A stretch of 64,000 nucleotides of DNA, from assembly GCA_031552195.1 (NCBI GenBank), contig JAVBMT010000015.1, positions 1-64,000 of the forward strand. Reading direction: 5' to 3'. The notes beneath the pieces are model-generated. The model saw nothing but the letters and a program-made list of their open reading frames with translations, had not been told where the DNA came from and did not search any database. Origin of the DNA: JAVBMP01 sp031552195 (GTDB lineage Bacteria > Desulfobacterota > Desulfovibrionia > Desulfovibrionales > Desulfovibrionaceae). The position numbers were made by a program, and so were the translations under genes. Positions 26,535-35,719 of this stretch are shown piece by piece. Within the stretch, counting starts at the first letter, position 1; every line of letters begins with the position of its first letter.

Positions 26535-27956
26535 ATGAAACGTATTCTTACAGTTCTGCTTGCAGCCACCATGGTTCTCGGTGCGGTTGCGCAGGCCAGC
26601 GCCGTTGACGTGAAAGTCAAGGGCATGTTTGATTTCGCCTTCGGATGGCGCGACGGCACCAACCTCTACGACGGAGAAGCCAACGAAGACGACTTCATCG
26701 CCCGCCAGCGTCTGCGTACCCAGGTTGAGTTTATCGCTTCCGAAGCCCTGCGCGGCGTCGTGCAGTTCGAAATCGGCACCCTGAACTGGGGCGGCAACAA
26801 CTCTGACATGGGTTACGGCGGCCAGCTCGACACCGACGGCATCAACATTGAAACCCGTTACGCTTACATTGACTGGTACGTTCCCGGCACCGGCAACAGC
26901 GCCGTTGAAAACGCCCTGCGCGTGAAAATGGGCCTCCAGCACATCGCGCTGCCCACCGAAGCTCTTGGCAACGCCGTGTTCGCTAACGACGTGGCCGGCA
27001 TCGTGGCCAGCTACCAGTTCACCAAAAACGTCGCCCTGACCGCTTTCTGGGCCCGTCCTTACGACGAAGCCGAAAGCATCAGCAGCGGCAACACCTATGA
27101 CGCCATGGACCTGTTCGGCCTTATTCTTCCTTTGACCTTTGAAGAAGCCGGCTTCAACATCACCCCTTGGGCTGTTTACAGCAACATCGGCGGCGCTTCC
27201 ACCTTCGGCCAGATCTTCGCTCCCCAGGGCTTCAACAACAGTGTTGACCTGTACAGCGTCGGCCTCGCCAGCAAGCTCGTTATGGGCGATTTCGACCTGA
27301 AGCTTGACGCCATGTACGGCATCACCGACGGCAGCGACGACAGCGTACTTGAAACCAGGGGCTGGTTGGCCGCTATGGCTTTTGATTACAACGGCTTCAC
27401 CTGGGGCACCCCCGGCCTGTTCGGCTGGTACGCTTCCGGCGATGACGACCAGAAACTTATTGATGAAGGTCGCCTTGGCGGCCTGCCCGTTATCGGCGGC
27501 GCTTCCAACGACGGCTTCTACCCGACCAGCTTCGGCTTCCCGGGTTCCTACAGCATCGGCGACGACACCCTTGTTAACGGCACCGGCGTCGGCACCTGGG
27601 GCATCGGCGTCCAGATCGCCAACCTGAGCTTCGTGAAAGACCTGTCCCACACCATCCGTTTCGCTTACTACCAGGGCACCAACCACGAAGAAATGGTTCC
27701 GCTCATGTACGGCCTTGACCTCGAAGGCATGGAGCCTTTCCAGGAAAACATCTACATGTCCACCGCCGACTCCGCTTATGAAGTCAACCTGGACAGCACC
27801 TACAACATCTATGACAACCTGCAGATGGTCGTTGAACTCGGCTACATCCACCTCGACCTGGACAGCCGCGGCAAGACCTACGACGGCCTGTCCACCCCCA
27901 ACGTCGCTAACGACGACGTATGGAAGGCTCAGGTTCTGTTCCGTTACAGCTTCTAA
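26535..27956 (+). CDS. Major outer-membrane porin (Desulfovibrio homotrimeric porin type)
   Basis: Predicted outer-membrane beta-barrel channel, 473 aa. It has a cleavable signal peptide ending in AQASA (about residues 1-23), alternating amphipathic strands throughout, and a terminal VLFRYSF strand with the C-terminal Phe recognised by the BAM complex. Acidic and Gly/Asn-rich turns and the mature start VDVKVKGMFDFAFGW resemble the abundant homotrimeric porins of Desulfovibrio. Strongly biased codon use (few synonymous codons per residue), a perfect AAGGAAGG ribosome site and a strong terminator suggest high expression. It is monocistronic. Confidence 0.92.
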   Translation: MKRILTVLLAATMVLGAVAQASAVDVKVKGMFDFAFGWRDGTNLYDGEANEDDFIARQRLRTQVEFIASEALRGVVQFEIGTLNWGGNNSDMGYGGQLDTDGINIETRYAYIDWYVPGTGNSAVENALRVKMGLQHIALPTEALGNAVFANDVAGIVASYQFTKNVALTAFWARPYDEAESISSGNTYDAMDLFGLILPLTFEEAGFNITPWAVYSNIGGASTFGQIFAPQGFNNSVDLYSVGLASKLVMGDFDLKLDAMYGITDGSDDSVLETRGWLAAMAFDYNGFTWGTPGLFGWYASGDDDQKLIDEGRLGGLPVIGGASNDGFYPTSFGFPGSYSIGDDTLVNGTGVGTWGIGVQIANLSFVKDLSHTIRFAYYQGTNHEEMVPLMYGLDLEGMEPFQENIYMSTADSAYEVNLDSTYNIYDNLQMVVELGYIHLDLDSRGKTYDGLSTPNVANDDVWKAQVLFRYSF

Positions 27957-27991
27957 TTTAAGCCTCGCGGCTTGAATTAAGCGGTAAAATT

Positions 27992-28023
27992 AAAACCGGG
28001 CGGATTTTCCGCCCGGTTTTTTT
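27992..28023 (+). terminator. Terminator of the porin gene
   Basis: GC stem AAAACCGGGCGGA / TCCGCCCGGTTTT followed by a run of T, 35 bp after the porin stop codon. Confidence 0.95.
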
Positions 28024-28172
28024 GCGCCAAAGACTTGCCTTCCAGGGCAAGCTGTGTTTATTAACGTCAAAGAATCGCCACGCTATAAGCTTTACGTATT
28101 TTCCGAACCGCAGCCTTTTGTTTTACAACAACCATGGCGGCGGATGTTTTATTGCCCTGCAACGAGGTTAGC

Positions 28173-29972
28173 ATGCCGAACGAGCCCACGCTGGATGTAG
28201 CGTTTGAAGAAGATATCCTTGAGTTGACCGATATTGTTTCGGCAACGCCCAAGAAAAAAACGGACTTTGATGATGAGCTTGAATCTCTGCTTAACGACAT
28301 CGGAGTTGACCCGGATGCCGTAAAGCAGAAATTCGGCCCGGCTGAAGCGCCGGGCGCTTCGAAAAACGCTGACGCGCAGCGCCCGGTTGACCCGGACGAA
28401 GAACTGGAGCTTCCGGAACTGAGCGACTTGGACAGCCTGCTCGAACAGCTTGGCGCGGGGCCTATAAAAAATTCTTCCGACACGCCGGAAGCGAAAAACA
28501 GTATGCTCGCCGACGATTTTGACGCGCACCCCTCACGGGAAACAGCCCCTGCTTCTTCCTCCAGGCCGGAAAATACGGAAAAAACATCGCCCGAAGAAGC
28601 GCGCCAGGACGTTTACGACCCTGACGCCTTAGCCGGAGAAGGGCTGGACGATCTTCTGGCCTCTTTGCTGCAAGACGGCGACACCGCGAAATCTGAAAAC
28701 AAAAATCCCGCGCAGGACCTTATGGCGGACTTGGGACTGGCGGCCGAACCGGCCGGGCAGGACGCTCCGCCGCCCAGCCCCGAAGACGATTTGCTCGCGG
28801 AATTGGGCATTGCCGCAAAACCGACTGTGGCCGGACCGGCCGGGCAGGACGCTCCGCCGCCCAGCCCCGAAGACGATTTGCTCGCGGAATTGGGCATTGC
28901 CGCAAAACCGCCTGTGGCCGAACCGGCCGGGCAGGACGCTCCAGCGCCCAGCCCTGAAGACGATTTGCTCGCGGAATTGGGCTTTGCCGCAAAGCCGCCC
29001 GTGGCCGAACCAGCCGGGCAGGACGCTCCGCCTCCCAGCCCAGAAGACGACCTGCTCGCGGAATTGGGTATTGCCGCAAAACCGCAGGGAACGCCCCCTC
29101 CCCCGCTGGTGCGGAAACCAGAAGAATCTTCAGTGCTTGATGCACTGGAAAATCCGGCCTTCGAGCGAATGGAAGAAAGGGCGGAAGAAGTAAAAGCCCT
29201 TGGCATGCCGGAAGCTGACGGAAGAAACGCCAAGGAATCACTCTCGCCTGAAGAAGATATTGACGACGGAGGCATTGACCTTAACGAACTGGACTCCTTG
29301 CTGGACAATGTGCTGGCAGGAGCGCCGGCCCCTGGCCCCCTGCCCGGCGAGGCCCTTTCCCTGGAAAGCTCCGTAACGGCCTTGGCGGGTGCTTCCGGCC
29401 TGGCGGAGATGGACGCGCGGATAAGCGCCATAAGCGAAAGGCTTGACGGCATGGCCCCAGTTGGCGAGGTGTTTGCGCTTAAACGCGACCTGGAAGACCT
29501 CAAAGCCGGAGCAGCGAACGCCACGGGAACGGATGCCGGCGCCCTGAACCAACAGGCGGAAATGCTGGAGAAGCTGGAAACCGCAAGCGAAGCTCAGGCG
29601 CTGGACTTGTTCGAGTTAAAACGGCAAATGGCCGAACTGGCTGATGAGAAGGACGGGCTGAAAGCCGAACTTCAGGCGAGCCGCGCGGAAAACGCCGCCT
29701 TGGCTGAAGAGCTGGCCGCTCTGAAAATTCAGGCCGCGGAAAAGGTTGCAGTGGAAAGCCTGGCCGCGCCGCCGGAGCAAACCGGAGAAGTTGAGGCGCT
29801 GCGCGAACGCTGCACAGACCTTGAAGCCAGGCTTGACCTGCAATACGGCAATATCGAAGCCCTGAAGCTTGATTTGGCCGACCTGAACGCCAATATGGAA
29901 AAACATGCCGCAGCCGCAGCCGCCAAAGTGCTGCGCGAGGAAATTGCCGCCCTTATGCAGGCCTTTGCTTGA
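28173..29972 (+). CDS. Acidic repeat and coiled-coil protein with repeated DDLLAELG-like motifs
   Basis: Predicted cytoplasmic protein of 599 aa (ATG at 28173 chosen for the GAGG 6 nt upstream; no signal peptide or TM helix). The N-terminal two thirds are acidic, Pro/Ala-rich and probably disordered, with many copies of a short acidic-leucine motif: DDELESLLNDIG, LSDLDSLLEQLG, GLDDLLASLL, DLMADLG, four exact-frame copies of DDLLAELG, and LNELDSLLDNVL. Four of them sit in a 29-aa tandem repeat (about residues 193-304). The last ~180 residues form a long coiled coil (EMLEKLETASEAQALDLFEL onwards). I do not recognise the family; the layout suggests a scaffold that displays several copies of a docking peptide. 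Confidence 0.75.
   Translation: MPNEPTLDVAFEEDILELTDIVSATPKKKTDFDDELESLLNDIGVDPDAVKQKFGPAEAPGASKNADAQRPVDPDEELELPELSDLDSLLEQLGAGPIKNSSDTPEAKNSMLADDFDAHPSRETAPASSSRPENTEKTSPEEARQDVYDPDALAGEGLDDLLASLLQDGDTAKSENKNPAQDLMADLGLAAEPAGQDAPPPSPEDDLLAELGIAAKPTVAGPAGQDAPPPSPEDDLLAELGIAAKPPVAEPAGQDAPAPSPEDDLLAELGFAAKPPVAEPAGQDAPPPSPEDDLLAELGIAAKPQGTPPPPLVRKPEESSVLDALENPAFERMEERAEEVKALGMPEADGRNAKESLSPEEDIDDGGIDLNELDSLLDNVLAGAPAPGPLPGEALSLESSVTALAGASGLAEMDARISAISERLDGMAPVGEVFALKRDLEDLKAGAANATGTDAGALNQQAEMLEKLETASEAQALDLFELKRQMAELADEKDGLKAELQASRAENAALAEELAALKIQAAEKVAVESLAAPPEQTGEVEALRERCTDLEARLDLQYGNIEALKLDLADLNANMEKHAAAAAAKVLREEIAALMQAFA
28749..29084 (+). repeat. Four tandem 87-bp (29-aa) repeats
   Basis: Four in-frame units starting PAGQDAP and containing SPEDDLLAELG, nearly identical at the DNA level, with the last unit slightly short. 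Such recent identity suggests copy number may vary between strains. Confidence 0.95.
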
Positions 29973-30104
29973 ACCTGTAGCACGCCGGCTTGAATCGTCC
30001 GCACAGGCGGACACGCAAAGGGCGCTTGCAGGCGGGAAGCATGGCTTGCCTTCAGCCGGGGCGGCTGCCGCCTTGGCTCACCGAAAAAAAAACGATTTTC
30101 TTGT

Positions 30105-30151
30105 TCAGCCGGCAACAACAGATCGCTGTTCACCCGGAAACAACAGATCGC
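30105..30151. repeat. Two tandem 25-bp direct repeats
   Basis: Units with the shared core AACAACAGATCGC preceded by CCGG, at 30109-30126 and 30134-30151 (period 25 bp), about 125 bp before lpxI in the 303-bp gap after the coiled-coil gene. The rest of that gap shows no gene. The spacing, about 2.4 helical turns, could suit a dimeric regulator. Confidence 0.6.
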
Positions 30152-30275
30152 GTGGGAAAAGTTTTTTTTCATGCGCAGCAGTGCAAAATTAAAACGCTCC
30201 AGCCAGGCGGAATCACCGTCTTTTTCTTTTTTTAGAAGGCGCTGGAAATAAAAAATATTCTAACGCGGGAAACGA

Positions 30276-31121
30276 ATGGCTGACCTATCAGACGAACATT
30301 TCGGCATTATCGCCGGCGGGGGGCAATTTCCTTTCATCATAGCGCGCGAGCTGCGCAAACGCGGTTTACGCTCCGCCATATGCGCCTTTGCCGACAACAC
30401 CGATCCGGCCCTGGAAAAGGAAGCGGACGCTTTTACAATGATTTATCTCGGCCAGGTGGGAAAGCTTCTTGATTTCTTCCATAAGCACAATGTGACCAAG
30501 CTCTGCATGGCCGGATCAATAAAGAAACCCAAAGCCCTGTCCCTGCGCCCGGACATGCGCGCGGCCAAACTGTTTATCAGGCTGCGTGAAGCGAACAAAG
30601 GCGGAGACGACGCCATTCTGCGCCTTCTGGCGCAAGAGCTGGCTTCTGAGGGCATAAGCGTGGTCGGCGCGGCCGACCTTGCGCCTGACCTGCGCGGCCC
30701 GGCCGGCGTTCTGACCAAGCGCAAACCCGGCAAGGAAGAATGGGCGGACCTGAACTACGCCTGGCCCATCGGAAAAACCCTCGGACAATATGACATCGGC
30801 CAGTGCCTCGTGGCGCGCCAAGGCATGGTGGTGGCGGTTGAAGCCATTGAAGGCACCAACGCCGCCCTGCTCCGGGCCGCCGAACTGGCCGGGGCGGGCT
30901 GCACAGCCCTGAAAACCCTGAAGCCGGGGCAGGATGAAAGGCTGGACCTGCCGAGCATAGGGCTGGATACCGTGCGCCTGCTCATTGAAAAACAATATGC
31001 CTGCCTGGCCTACGAAGCCGGACACACACTTTTCTTCGACCGTGAAGCCGCGGTTGCCGAAGCGGACAAACACGGCCTCTGCATCGTCGGCCTGACGCCT
31101 GAGCTTCTGCAACGCCCCTGA
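30276..31121 (+). CDS. lpxI: UDP-2,3-diacylglucosamine pyrophosphatase LpxI
   Basis: Lipid A biosynthesis hydrolase of the LpxI (DUF1009) type that replaces LpxH in many alpha- and deltaproteobacteria; it makes lipid X from UDP-2,3-diacylglucosamine. 281 aa, normal length. Family blocks: IIAGGGQFPFIIAREL at the N-terminus, QVGKLLDFFH, AGSIKKP, the middle linker with VGAADLAPDL, the C-terminal VAVEAIEGTNAALLRAAELA, and LDLPSIGLDTV. No other lpx genes are adjacent; the downstream methyltransferase gene is convergent. Confidence 0.92.
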   Translation: MADLSDEHFGIIAGGGQFPFIIARELRKRGLRSAICAFADNTDPALEKEADAFTMIYLGQVGKLLDFFHKHNVTKLCMAGSIKKPKALSLRPDMRAAKLFIRLREANKGGDDAILRLLAQELASEGISVVGAADLAPDLRGPAGVLTKRKPGKEEWADLNYAWPIGKTLGQYDIGQCLVARQGMVVAVEAIEGTNAALLRAAELAGAGCTALKTLKPGQDERLDLPSIGLDTVRLLIEKQYACLAYEAGHTLFFDREAAVAEADKHGLCIVGLTPELLQRP

Positions 31122-31128
31122 ACCACGC

Positions 31129-32430
31129 CTATTTCGCCAGTAAAATCCTGCCGCCTTGAGCGCGCAAGCGGCACAGCGGCAGGCCGTGAAAATAAAGCCC
31201 GACCTCATGCGTTCCGCTTGCGGGCGTTTTCAGGCTCTGCCCGGAAAGCAAGGCCTGAACAGGAGCGCAATCCTCTACGTTCAGCACGGCGGCCCCGCGT
31301 TTTTCCGCTTCTTCCGCCTTGGGCATCAAAGCCCGCAACGCCAGCGACGGGCGGCCCAGGGCGGCCTTGCCCAAAGGAAAAGGACGCCAGGCGAAAGGCA
31401 TGGGCAAAAGTTCCAACGCCGGGGCAGGATAAAACCAGAGGGTGCCGTTCCGGGCGGCCAACGCTCCTGGGGGCAGCAGGGAAACATCCGCCAGAGGCCC
31501 TTCCAGGCTGGCCGGACTGACAAAATGCGCCTCAGTCTGAGGCTCGCCAGCCGGATTCGCCTGGCAGGACCAGGCGGCTCCGGGGGCCTTGCCCAAAGCG
31601 GCGATAAAAAACCCCTGCCCGCGCGGCGAATCCGGCGCAACCCGCAAAACTCCCGGAGTTGAGTCAAGCTCCGGCTCAGCGAAGCTGAACCCGCGAAAAG
31701 GGACCAAGGGTAAAAGCTCAAGCCCGAGTTCACGCGTGGCCCAATCTACCTGTTCTTCATTTTCCTCGATATTGGTGGTGCAGGTGGAATAAACCAGCCT
31801 GCCGCCCGGGCGCAGAAGGCGCGCGGCCTCGCGCAGCAAAAGCCTTTGCAGGCCTACCAGGGGCTTCACCTTGTCGCCCCGCCAAAGCTCCATGACTTGC
31901 GGATTTTTTTCGGCCGTGCCCCAGCCGCTGCACGGGGGGTCAAGCATGATCTGGTCCCATAATCCGTCCGGCAAGGGAATATGTTCTCCGGGCTGGGTGG
32001 TGGTGCCGCACTGCAAAAGATTCAGCCCTTCAAGGTTGCGCCGCAAAGTGGCCAGGCGTTTAGCCGAAGGCTCGTTGCCCAGCACGAACCCGCAAGGCCC
32101 TGCCAACTGCGCCAGCAGGCCGGTTTTGCTGCCGGGGCTGGCGCACATGTCGAGCACCGTGCTTCCTGGGGCCGGGTTCAGAGCCAAGGGCGGAAGCATC
32201 GATGAAGGATCTTGAATGTAGATATAACCGAAGCGCGCGGCCAGGCTGCCGCCCAAGGGAAAAGGCTCGGCCAGCAGACGGCGGGCCAGGGGAAAATAAG
32301 GTTCCGGCTCAAAGCGATAGCCTTGCGCCTCGAGCAGGGCTTCCACCAAAGGCGCTTCCCCTTCCGCGCAAAGCAGGCGGAAAAAACGTTCAGGCGCGGC
32401 CTTGGCCGGGGAAATGGGTTTTTGTTTCAT
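31129..32430 (-). CDS. RsmF/NOP2-Sun-type RNA m5C methyltransferase
   Basis: SAM-dependent cytosine-C5 methyltransferase of the NOL1/NOP2/Sun family, 433 aa from the ATG at 32430. Visible: SAM-binding LDMCASPGSKTGLLAQL, the LDPPCSGWGT motif with one conserved Cys, and YSTCTTNIEENEEQV with the catalytic Cys. The C-terminal ~130 residues look like the RsmF-type PUA-like extension. Target (16S rRNA or tRNA) cannot be fixed from sequence. It ends 8 nt from the convergent lpxI. Confidence 0.88.
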   Translation of the reverse strand: MKQKPISPAKAAPERFFRLLCAEGEAPLVEALLEAQGYRFEPEPYFPLARRLLAEPFPLGGSLAARFGYIYIQDPSSMLPPLALNPAPGSTVLDMCASPGSKTGLLAQLAGPCGFVLGNEPSAKRLATLRRNLEGLNLLQCGTTTQPGEHIPLPDGLWDQIMLDPPCSGWGTAEKNPQVMELWRGDKVKPLVGLQRLLLREAARLLRPGGRLVYSTCTTNIEENEEQVDWATRELGLELLPLVPFRGFSFAEPELDSTPGVLRVAPDSPRGQGFFIAALGKAPGAAWSCQANPAGEPQTEAHFVSPASLEGPLADVSLLPPGALAARNGTLWFYPAPALELLPMPFAWRPFPLGKAALGRPSLALRALMPKAEEAEKRGAAVLNVEDCAPVQALLSGQSLKTPASGTHEVGLYFHGLPLCRLRAQGGRILLAK

Positions 32431-32660
32431 GTCATGCCGCTCCCAAACTGTCTTGTCGTTTGCCGGCATAAGTTTTTCCGGCTGATGGCATCACGCGAAT
32501 ATCATGAAGCCCGCCCGCGTACAAGGTTCAAAAACATGCCCGCCGGTCCGTCCGGATTTTTTCATTTCACCCCGCATTGCGCAGAAAATGATTATGTTAT
32601 ATAAGCAATCAAACTTTTTGCGCGGTTTTCATACCTATTCAGCCGCTAAAGGAACCTTTG

Positions 32661-33002
32661 ATGTCCGACCATGCTTCCAAACCCGCCGTCAGCAGGGAAC
32701 AGGTGCTCGCAACCGCCGCCCTGGCCAGAATAGACCTCACGCAAACGTATGCCGGAACATCCTCTCCGGAACAGGCCGAAGAGGAAATAACCCGGATGGC
32801 CGAACAGATAAACACCGTAATCGGATATATGGATATTCTGAACTCTGTGGATACCGCCGGGGTGGAACCTCTTTATTCGCCGATGCTCAACGTGGCTGAA
32901 CCGCGCGAAGACGTGGCCCGAAAACTGCTCACCGCTGAGGAAATTCTTGCCAACGCCCCCAAAAAGCAGGGAACCTTCTTTGTCGTTCCGCCCGCTATTT
33001 AG
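32661..33002 (+). CDS. gatC: Asp/Glu-tRNA amidotransferase subunit C
   Basis: Small subunit (113 aa) that wraps GatA and GatB in the complex making Gln-tRNA-Gln or Asn-tRNA-Asn from misacylated precursors. Family blocks: the N-terminal ALARIDL, IDMINTVIGYMD-like segment (EQINTVIGYMDILN), VDTAGVEPLYSP, and REDV. The ATG at 32661 has AAAGGA upstream. It is followed 77 nt later by gatA. gatB is not in the window. Confidence 0.9.
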   Translation: MSDHASKPAVSREQVLATAALARIDLTQTYAGTSSPEQAEEEITRMAEQINTVIGYMDILNSVDTAGVEPLYSPMLNVAEPREDVARKLLTAEEILANAPKKQGTFFVVPPAI

Positions 33003-33079
33003 GGTGATATAACCGGAACCGGGCCGTTCGCTTTTATGGAGCGTTTCATTTTCTGTAACTTTGTTTTTCAGGATCAGCC

Positions 33080-34573
33080 ATGACCCCATTATATAAACAT
33101 TCCCTGACTGAACTTCGCCAAAAGCTGGCCTCAGGCGAAACTACCCCAACAGAAGCGGTTGCCGCCTCCCTTGACCGCATCAAGGCCACAGAGCCTCAGA
33201 TAAACGCCTGCATAACGGTTTGCGCGGAAAAAGCCCTGGCCGAAGCGGCCGCTCTGGAAAATTCTCCGAATGCGGCCAAAGACAGGGCGGACACAGCCGG
33301 AAAACCGCTTTGGGGCGTTCCGCTCACCCTGAAAGACGTTATTTGCGCAAAGGGCGTGCCCATGACCTGCGCTTCGCACACCCTGAGCGGCTTCATTCCG
33401 CCCTATGACGCCACCGTGGCCGTTCTGCTGCGCGAGGCCGGCGGCATTGTCACGGCTAAAACCAACCTTGATGAATTCGCCATGGGATCCAGCACGGAAT
33501 CTTCGGCCTTCGGCCCAAGTAAAAACCCGTGGGACACCAGCCGGGTGCCTGGCGGTTCAAGCGGCGGATCGGCCGCTTCGCTGGCGGCCTGCCAAGCCTT
33601 CGGGTCTCTGGGCTCAGACACGGGCGGCTCAATACGGCAGCCGGCCGGGCTTTGCGGCTGCGTAGGCCTCAAGCCGACTTACGGGCGGGTTTCACGCTAT
33701 GGGGCGGCGGCTTACGCCAGCTCTTTCGACCAGGTCGGGCCGATGGCTCGCAACGTTCAAGACTGCGCGGTCCTGTTCGGCGTAATCGCCGGATATGACC
33801 CTAAAGACCCCACCAGCTCACAGCTTCCGGCCCCCGATTTAAACGGCGTTTGTTCCGGCAAGGATTTGCAGGGGCTTGTGCTGGGCCTGCCGGAAGAATA
33901 CTGGCTTGCCGAAAGCGGCGCCAGCAACCTTTCGCCGGAAGTGGAAAACGCCTGCCGGGCGGCGGTGCAAACCGCGCGCGAACTTGGCGCCACCATAAAA
34001 AAAGTTTCCCTGCCTTACCTCCTGCACGGAGTGGCCGCCTATTATATCCTGGCCTCGGCCGAAGCCTCCACCAACCTGGCCCGCTTTGACGGAATGCGCT
34101 ACGGCTTGCGCCGGGGCGACGAGAAAAACCTGATCTCGACCTATGTGGATTCACGCTCCCAGGGCTTCGGAGAAGAAGTGAAACGCCGCATCCTGCTGGG
34201 AACTTACGTTTTGTCAGCCGGTTATTATGACGCCTATTACACCAAGGCGGCCAAGGTGCGGCGACTTATCCAGGAAGACTACCGGCGCGCCCTGCTGGAC
34301 TGCGACGCCCTGCTGGCCCCGGCCTGCCCCACAACGGCATGGAAACCTGGGGCTTTTGCCGGAAACGTGCTTGCCGCCTATAAAATGGATATACTTACCC
34401 TTGGCCTGAACCTGGCCGGTTTGCCCGGCCTTTCGCTGCCGGTTGGCCTGGGGGCGGAGAGCGGCATGCCCGTCGGCTTGCAAATTATGGGCCGCCCTTT
34501 TGACGAGGCGAAAATACTCTCTATAGGCCATGTTCTCGAACAGGCCGTGCACGCTCCGGCCTGCGATTTTTAA
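33080..34573 (+). CDS. gatA: Asp/Glu-tRNA amidotransferase subunit A
   Basis: Amidase subunit (497 aa) that releases ammonia from glutamine for transamidation of Glu-tRNA-Gln or Asp-tRNA-Asn. The amidase-signature catalytic triad is visible: Lys in LTLKDV, the cis-Ser and nucleophile Ser in VPGGSSGGSAAS and GSDTGGSIRQPA. Further family blocks are LKPTYGRVSRYG and the C-terminal GLPVGLQIMGRPFDE-like segment. Operon with gatC. Confidence 0.96.
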   Translation: MTPLYKHSLTELRQKLASGETTPTEAVAASLDRIKATEPQINACITVCAEKALAEAAALENSPNAAKDRADTAGKPLWGVPLTLKDVICAKGVPMTCASHTLSGFIPPYDATVAVLLREAGGIVTAKTNLDEFAMGSSTESSAFGPSKNPWDTSRVPGGSSGGSAASLAACQAFGSLGSDTGGSIRQPAGLCGCVGLKPTYGRVSRYGAAAYASSFDQVGPMARNVQDCAVLFGVIAGYDPKDPTSSQLPAPDLNGVCSGKDLQGLVLGLPEEYWLAESGASNLSPEVENACRAAVQTARELGATIKKVSLPYLLHGVAAYYILASAEASTNLARFDGMRYGLRRGDEKNLISTYVDSRSQGFGEEVKRRILLGTYVLSAGYYDAYYTKAAKVRRLIQEDYRRALLDCDALLAPACPTTAWKPGAFAGNVLAAYKMDILTLGLNLAGLPGLSLPVGLGAESGMPVGLQIMGRPFDEAKILSIGHVLEQAVHAPACDF

Positions 34574-34698
34574 AATTCCACGCCGGCCCGCCGGAAAATA
34601 ATACGGAGTCATATTGTTTTAAAAATATCTTGTTTTATCGTCCACGGCATATTATTTAAAGTGGAATGTATTTCAACAGACATCACGAAGGAAGAGTT

Positions 34699-35706
34699 AT
34701 GAAATTCACCAAAGTGTTCAGCCTGCTGCTTCTGCTTTTAATCTGCCCCTCTTTCGCCGCTTACGGCGCGGCTGAGAGCGTTGTGGACAAAAGCGGCTGG
34801 CCCAGCCATTTGCGCTTTCTTACCGGCCCCAACGGCGGGCAATGGTTTATGATGGGCGAACCTATCGCCGACCTTCTCAGCAAACACGTTCTTCCCTCAA
34901 CCAGCCGCATAGGCGGCGGAGTGGCCAATATCGCCAGCCTGAATGAGCGTATGGGCGATCTCGGCTTCAGCCTCAGTTGCTTCCTGGGGGCCGGGCAATC
35001 CGGCGAAGAAGAATACAAGCATCTTAAAACGGACAATACCGTTCTGCTGGCCAATGTTTACCCGCAAGTGCTGTACTTTCTGATCCGTAAAGAGTTCGCC
35101 GAAAAAAACGGCATAAAAGACGTAAAAACGTTGCTGGAAGCTGACATTCCCCTGCGCTTCGCCACCCTGAAACCGGGAACGGCCTCTGAATTTATCCTGA
35201 ACATGGTGCTGAAATACGGCTACGGCACAACCGTTGAAAAGCTGCGCGCCAAGGGCTGGACTGTTTCTTTCAATAATTATGCGGAAGTGGCCGATAATTT
35301 CGTCACCGGAGAAATAGACTGTTTCGCATACACAGCCGGCACGTCCGTTCCGCTTATCCTCACCATGGAAAAGCACACGGAAGTAATAATCCTGCCCATT
35401 GAAGACAGCGTTCTTGACATTATGGCCAAGAAATTTTCCACCTCGTCCTACACCATAGAGCCTGGCAACTACAAGTCCATTACGTCTCCGGTAACCACCC
35501 TGAGCGACTATACCTGCATTATCGTGCGCAAAGACCTTCCCGACAGCCTGGTTTATATGATCAACAAAACTCTTTGGGAAAACAGGCAGAAAATTATCGA
35601 CATTGTCGTCGACTTCAAAGGGCTTACCCCCAAAACCGCTCTTCCCCAAGGACTGCCCGTGCACCCCGGCTCCGTCCTTTACTGGAACGAGCTGAACAAA
35701 AAGTGA
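34699..35706 (+). CDS. TAXI-family solute-binding protein
   Basis: Periplasmic receptor of the TRAP-associated extracytoplasmic immunogenic (TAXI) family, 335 aa. The ATG at 34699 has GGAAGAG upstream and gives a signal peptide (LLLLLLICPSFAAYGAA). Family features: FLTGPNGGQWFMMGEPIA near the mature N-terminus, GGVANIASLNERMGDLGFS, the PLRFATLKPGTASEF region, and the long C-terminal helix. TAXI proteins normally feed a DctQM-fused permease; none is adjacent here. The histidine-kinase gene starts 13 nt downstream, so the protein may act as a sensing partner rather than as transport receptor (inference). Confidence 0.88.
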   Translation: MKFTKVFSLLLLLLICPSFAAYGAAESVVDKSGWPSHLRFLTGPNGGQWFMMGEPIADLLSKHVLPSTSRIGGGVANIASLNERMGDLGFSLSCFLGAGQSGEEEYKHLKTDNTVLLANVYPQVLYFLIRKEFAEKNGIKDVKTLLEADIPLRFATLKPGTASEFILNMVLKYGYGTTVEKLRAKGWTVSFNNYAEVADNFVTGEIDCFAYTAGTSVPLILTMEKHTEVIILPIEDSVLDIMAKKFSTSSYTIEPGNYKSITSPVTTLSDYTCIIVRKDLPDSLVYMINKTLWENRQKIIDIVVDFKGLTPKTALPQGLPVHPGSVLYWNELNKK

Positions 35707-35719
35707 CAATCCTGACGGA

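Noticed and set aside
26508..27851. 447-codon open frame antisense to the porin gene
   Set aside because: It is the mirror of a gene with highly biased codons, has no ribosome site and its composition (Val/Ala/Gly-rich) is a typical artefact.
28749..29084. Tandem repeats considered as a CRISPR array
   Set aside because: Units are directly adjacent, in frame and lack unique spacers; no cas genes in the window.
28613..29524. 303-codon antisense frame in the repeat protein gene
   Set aside because: Ser/Gly/Pro-rich low complexity produced by the tandem repeats read backwards; no ribosome site.
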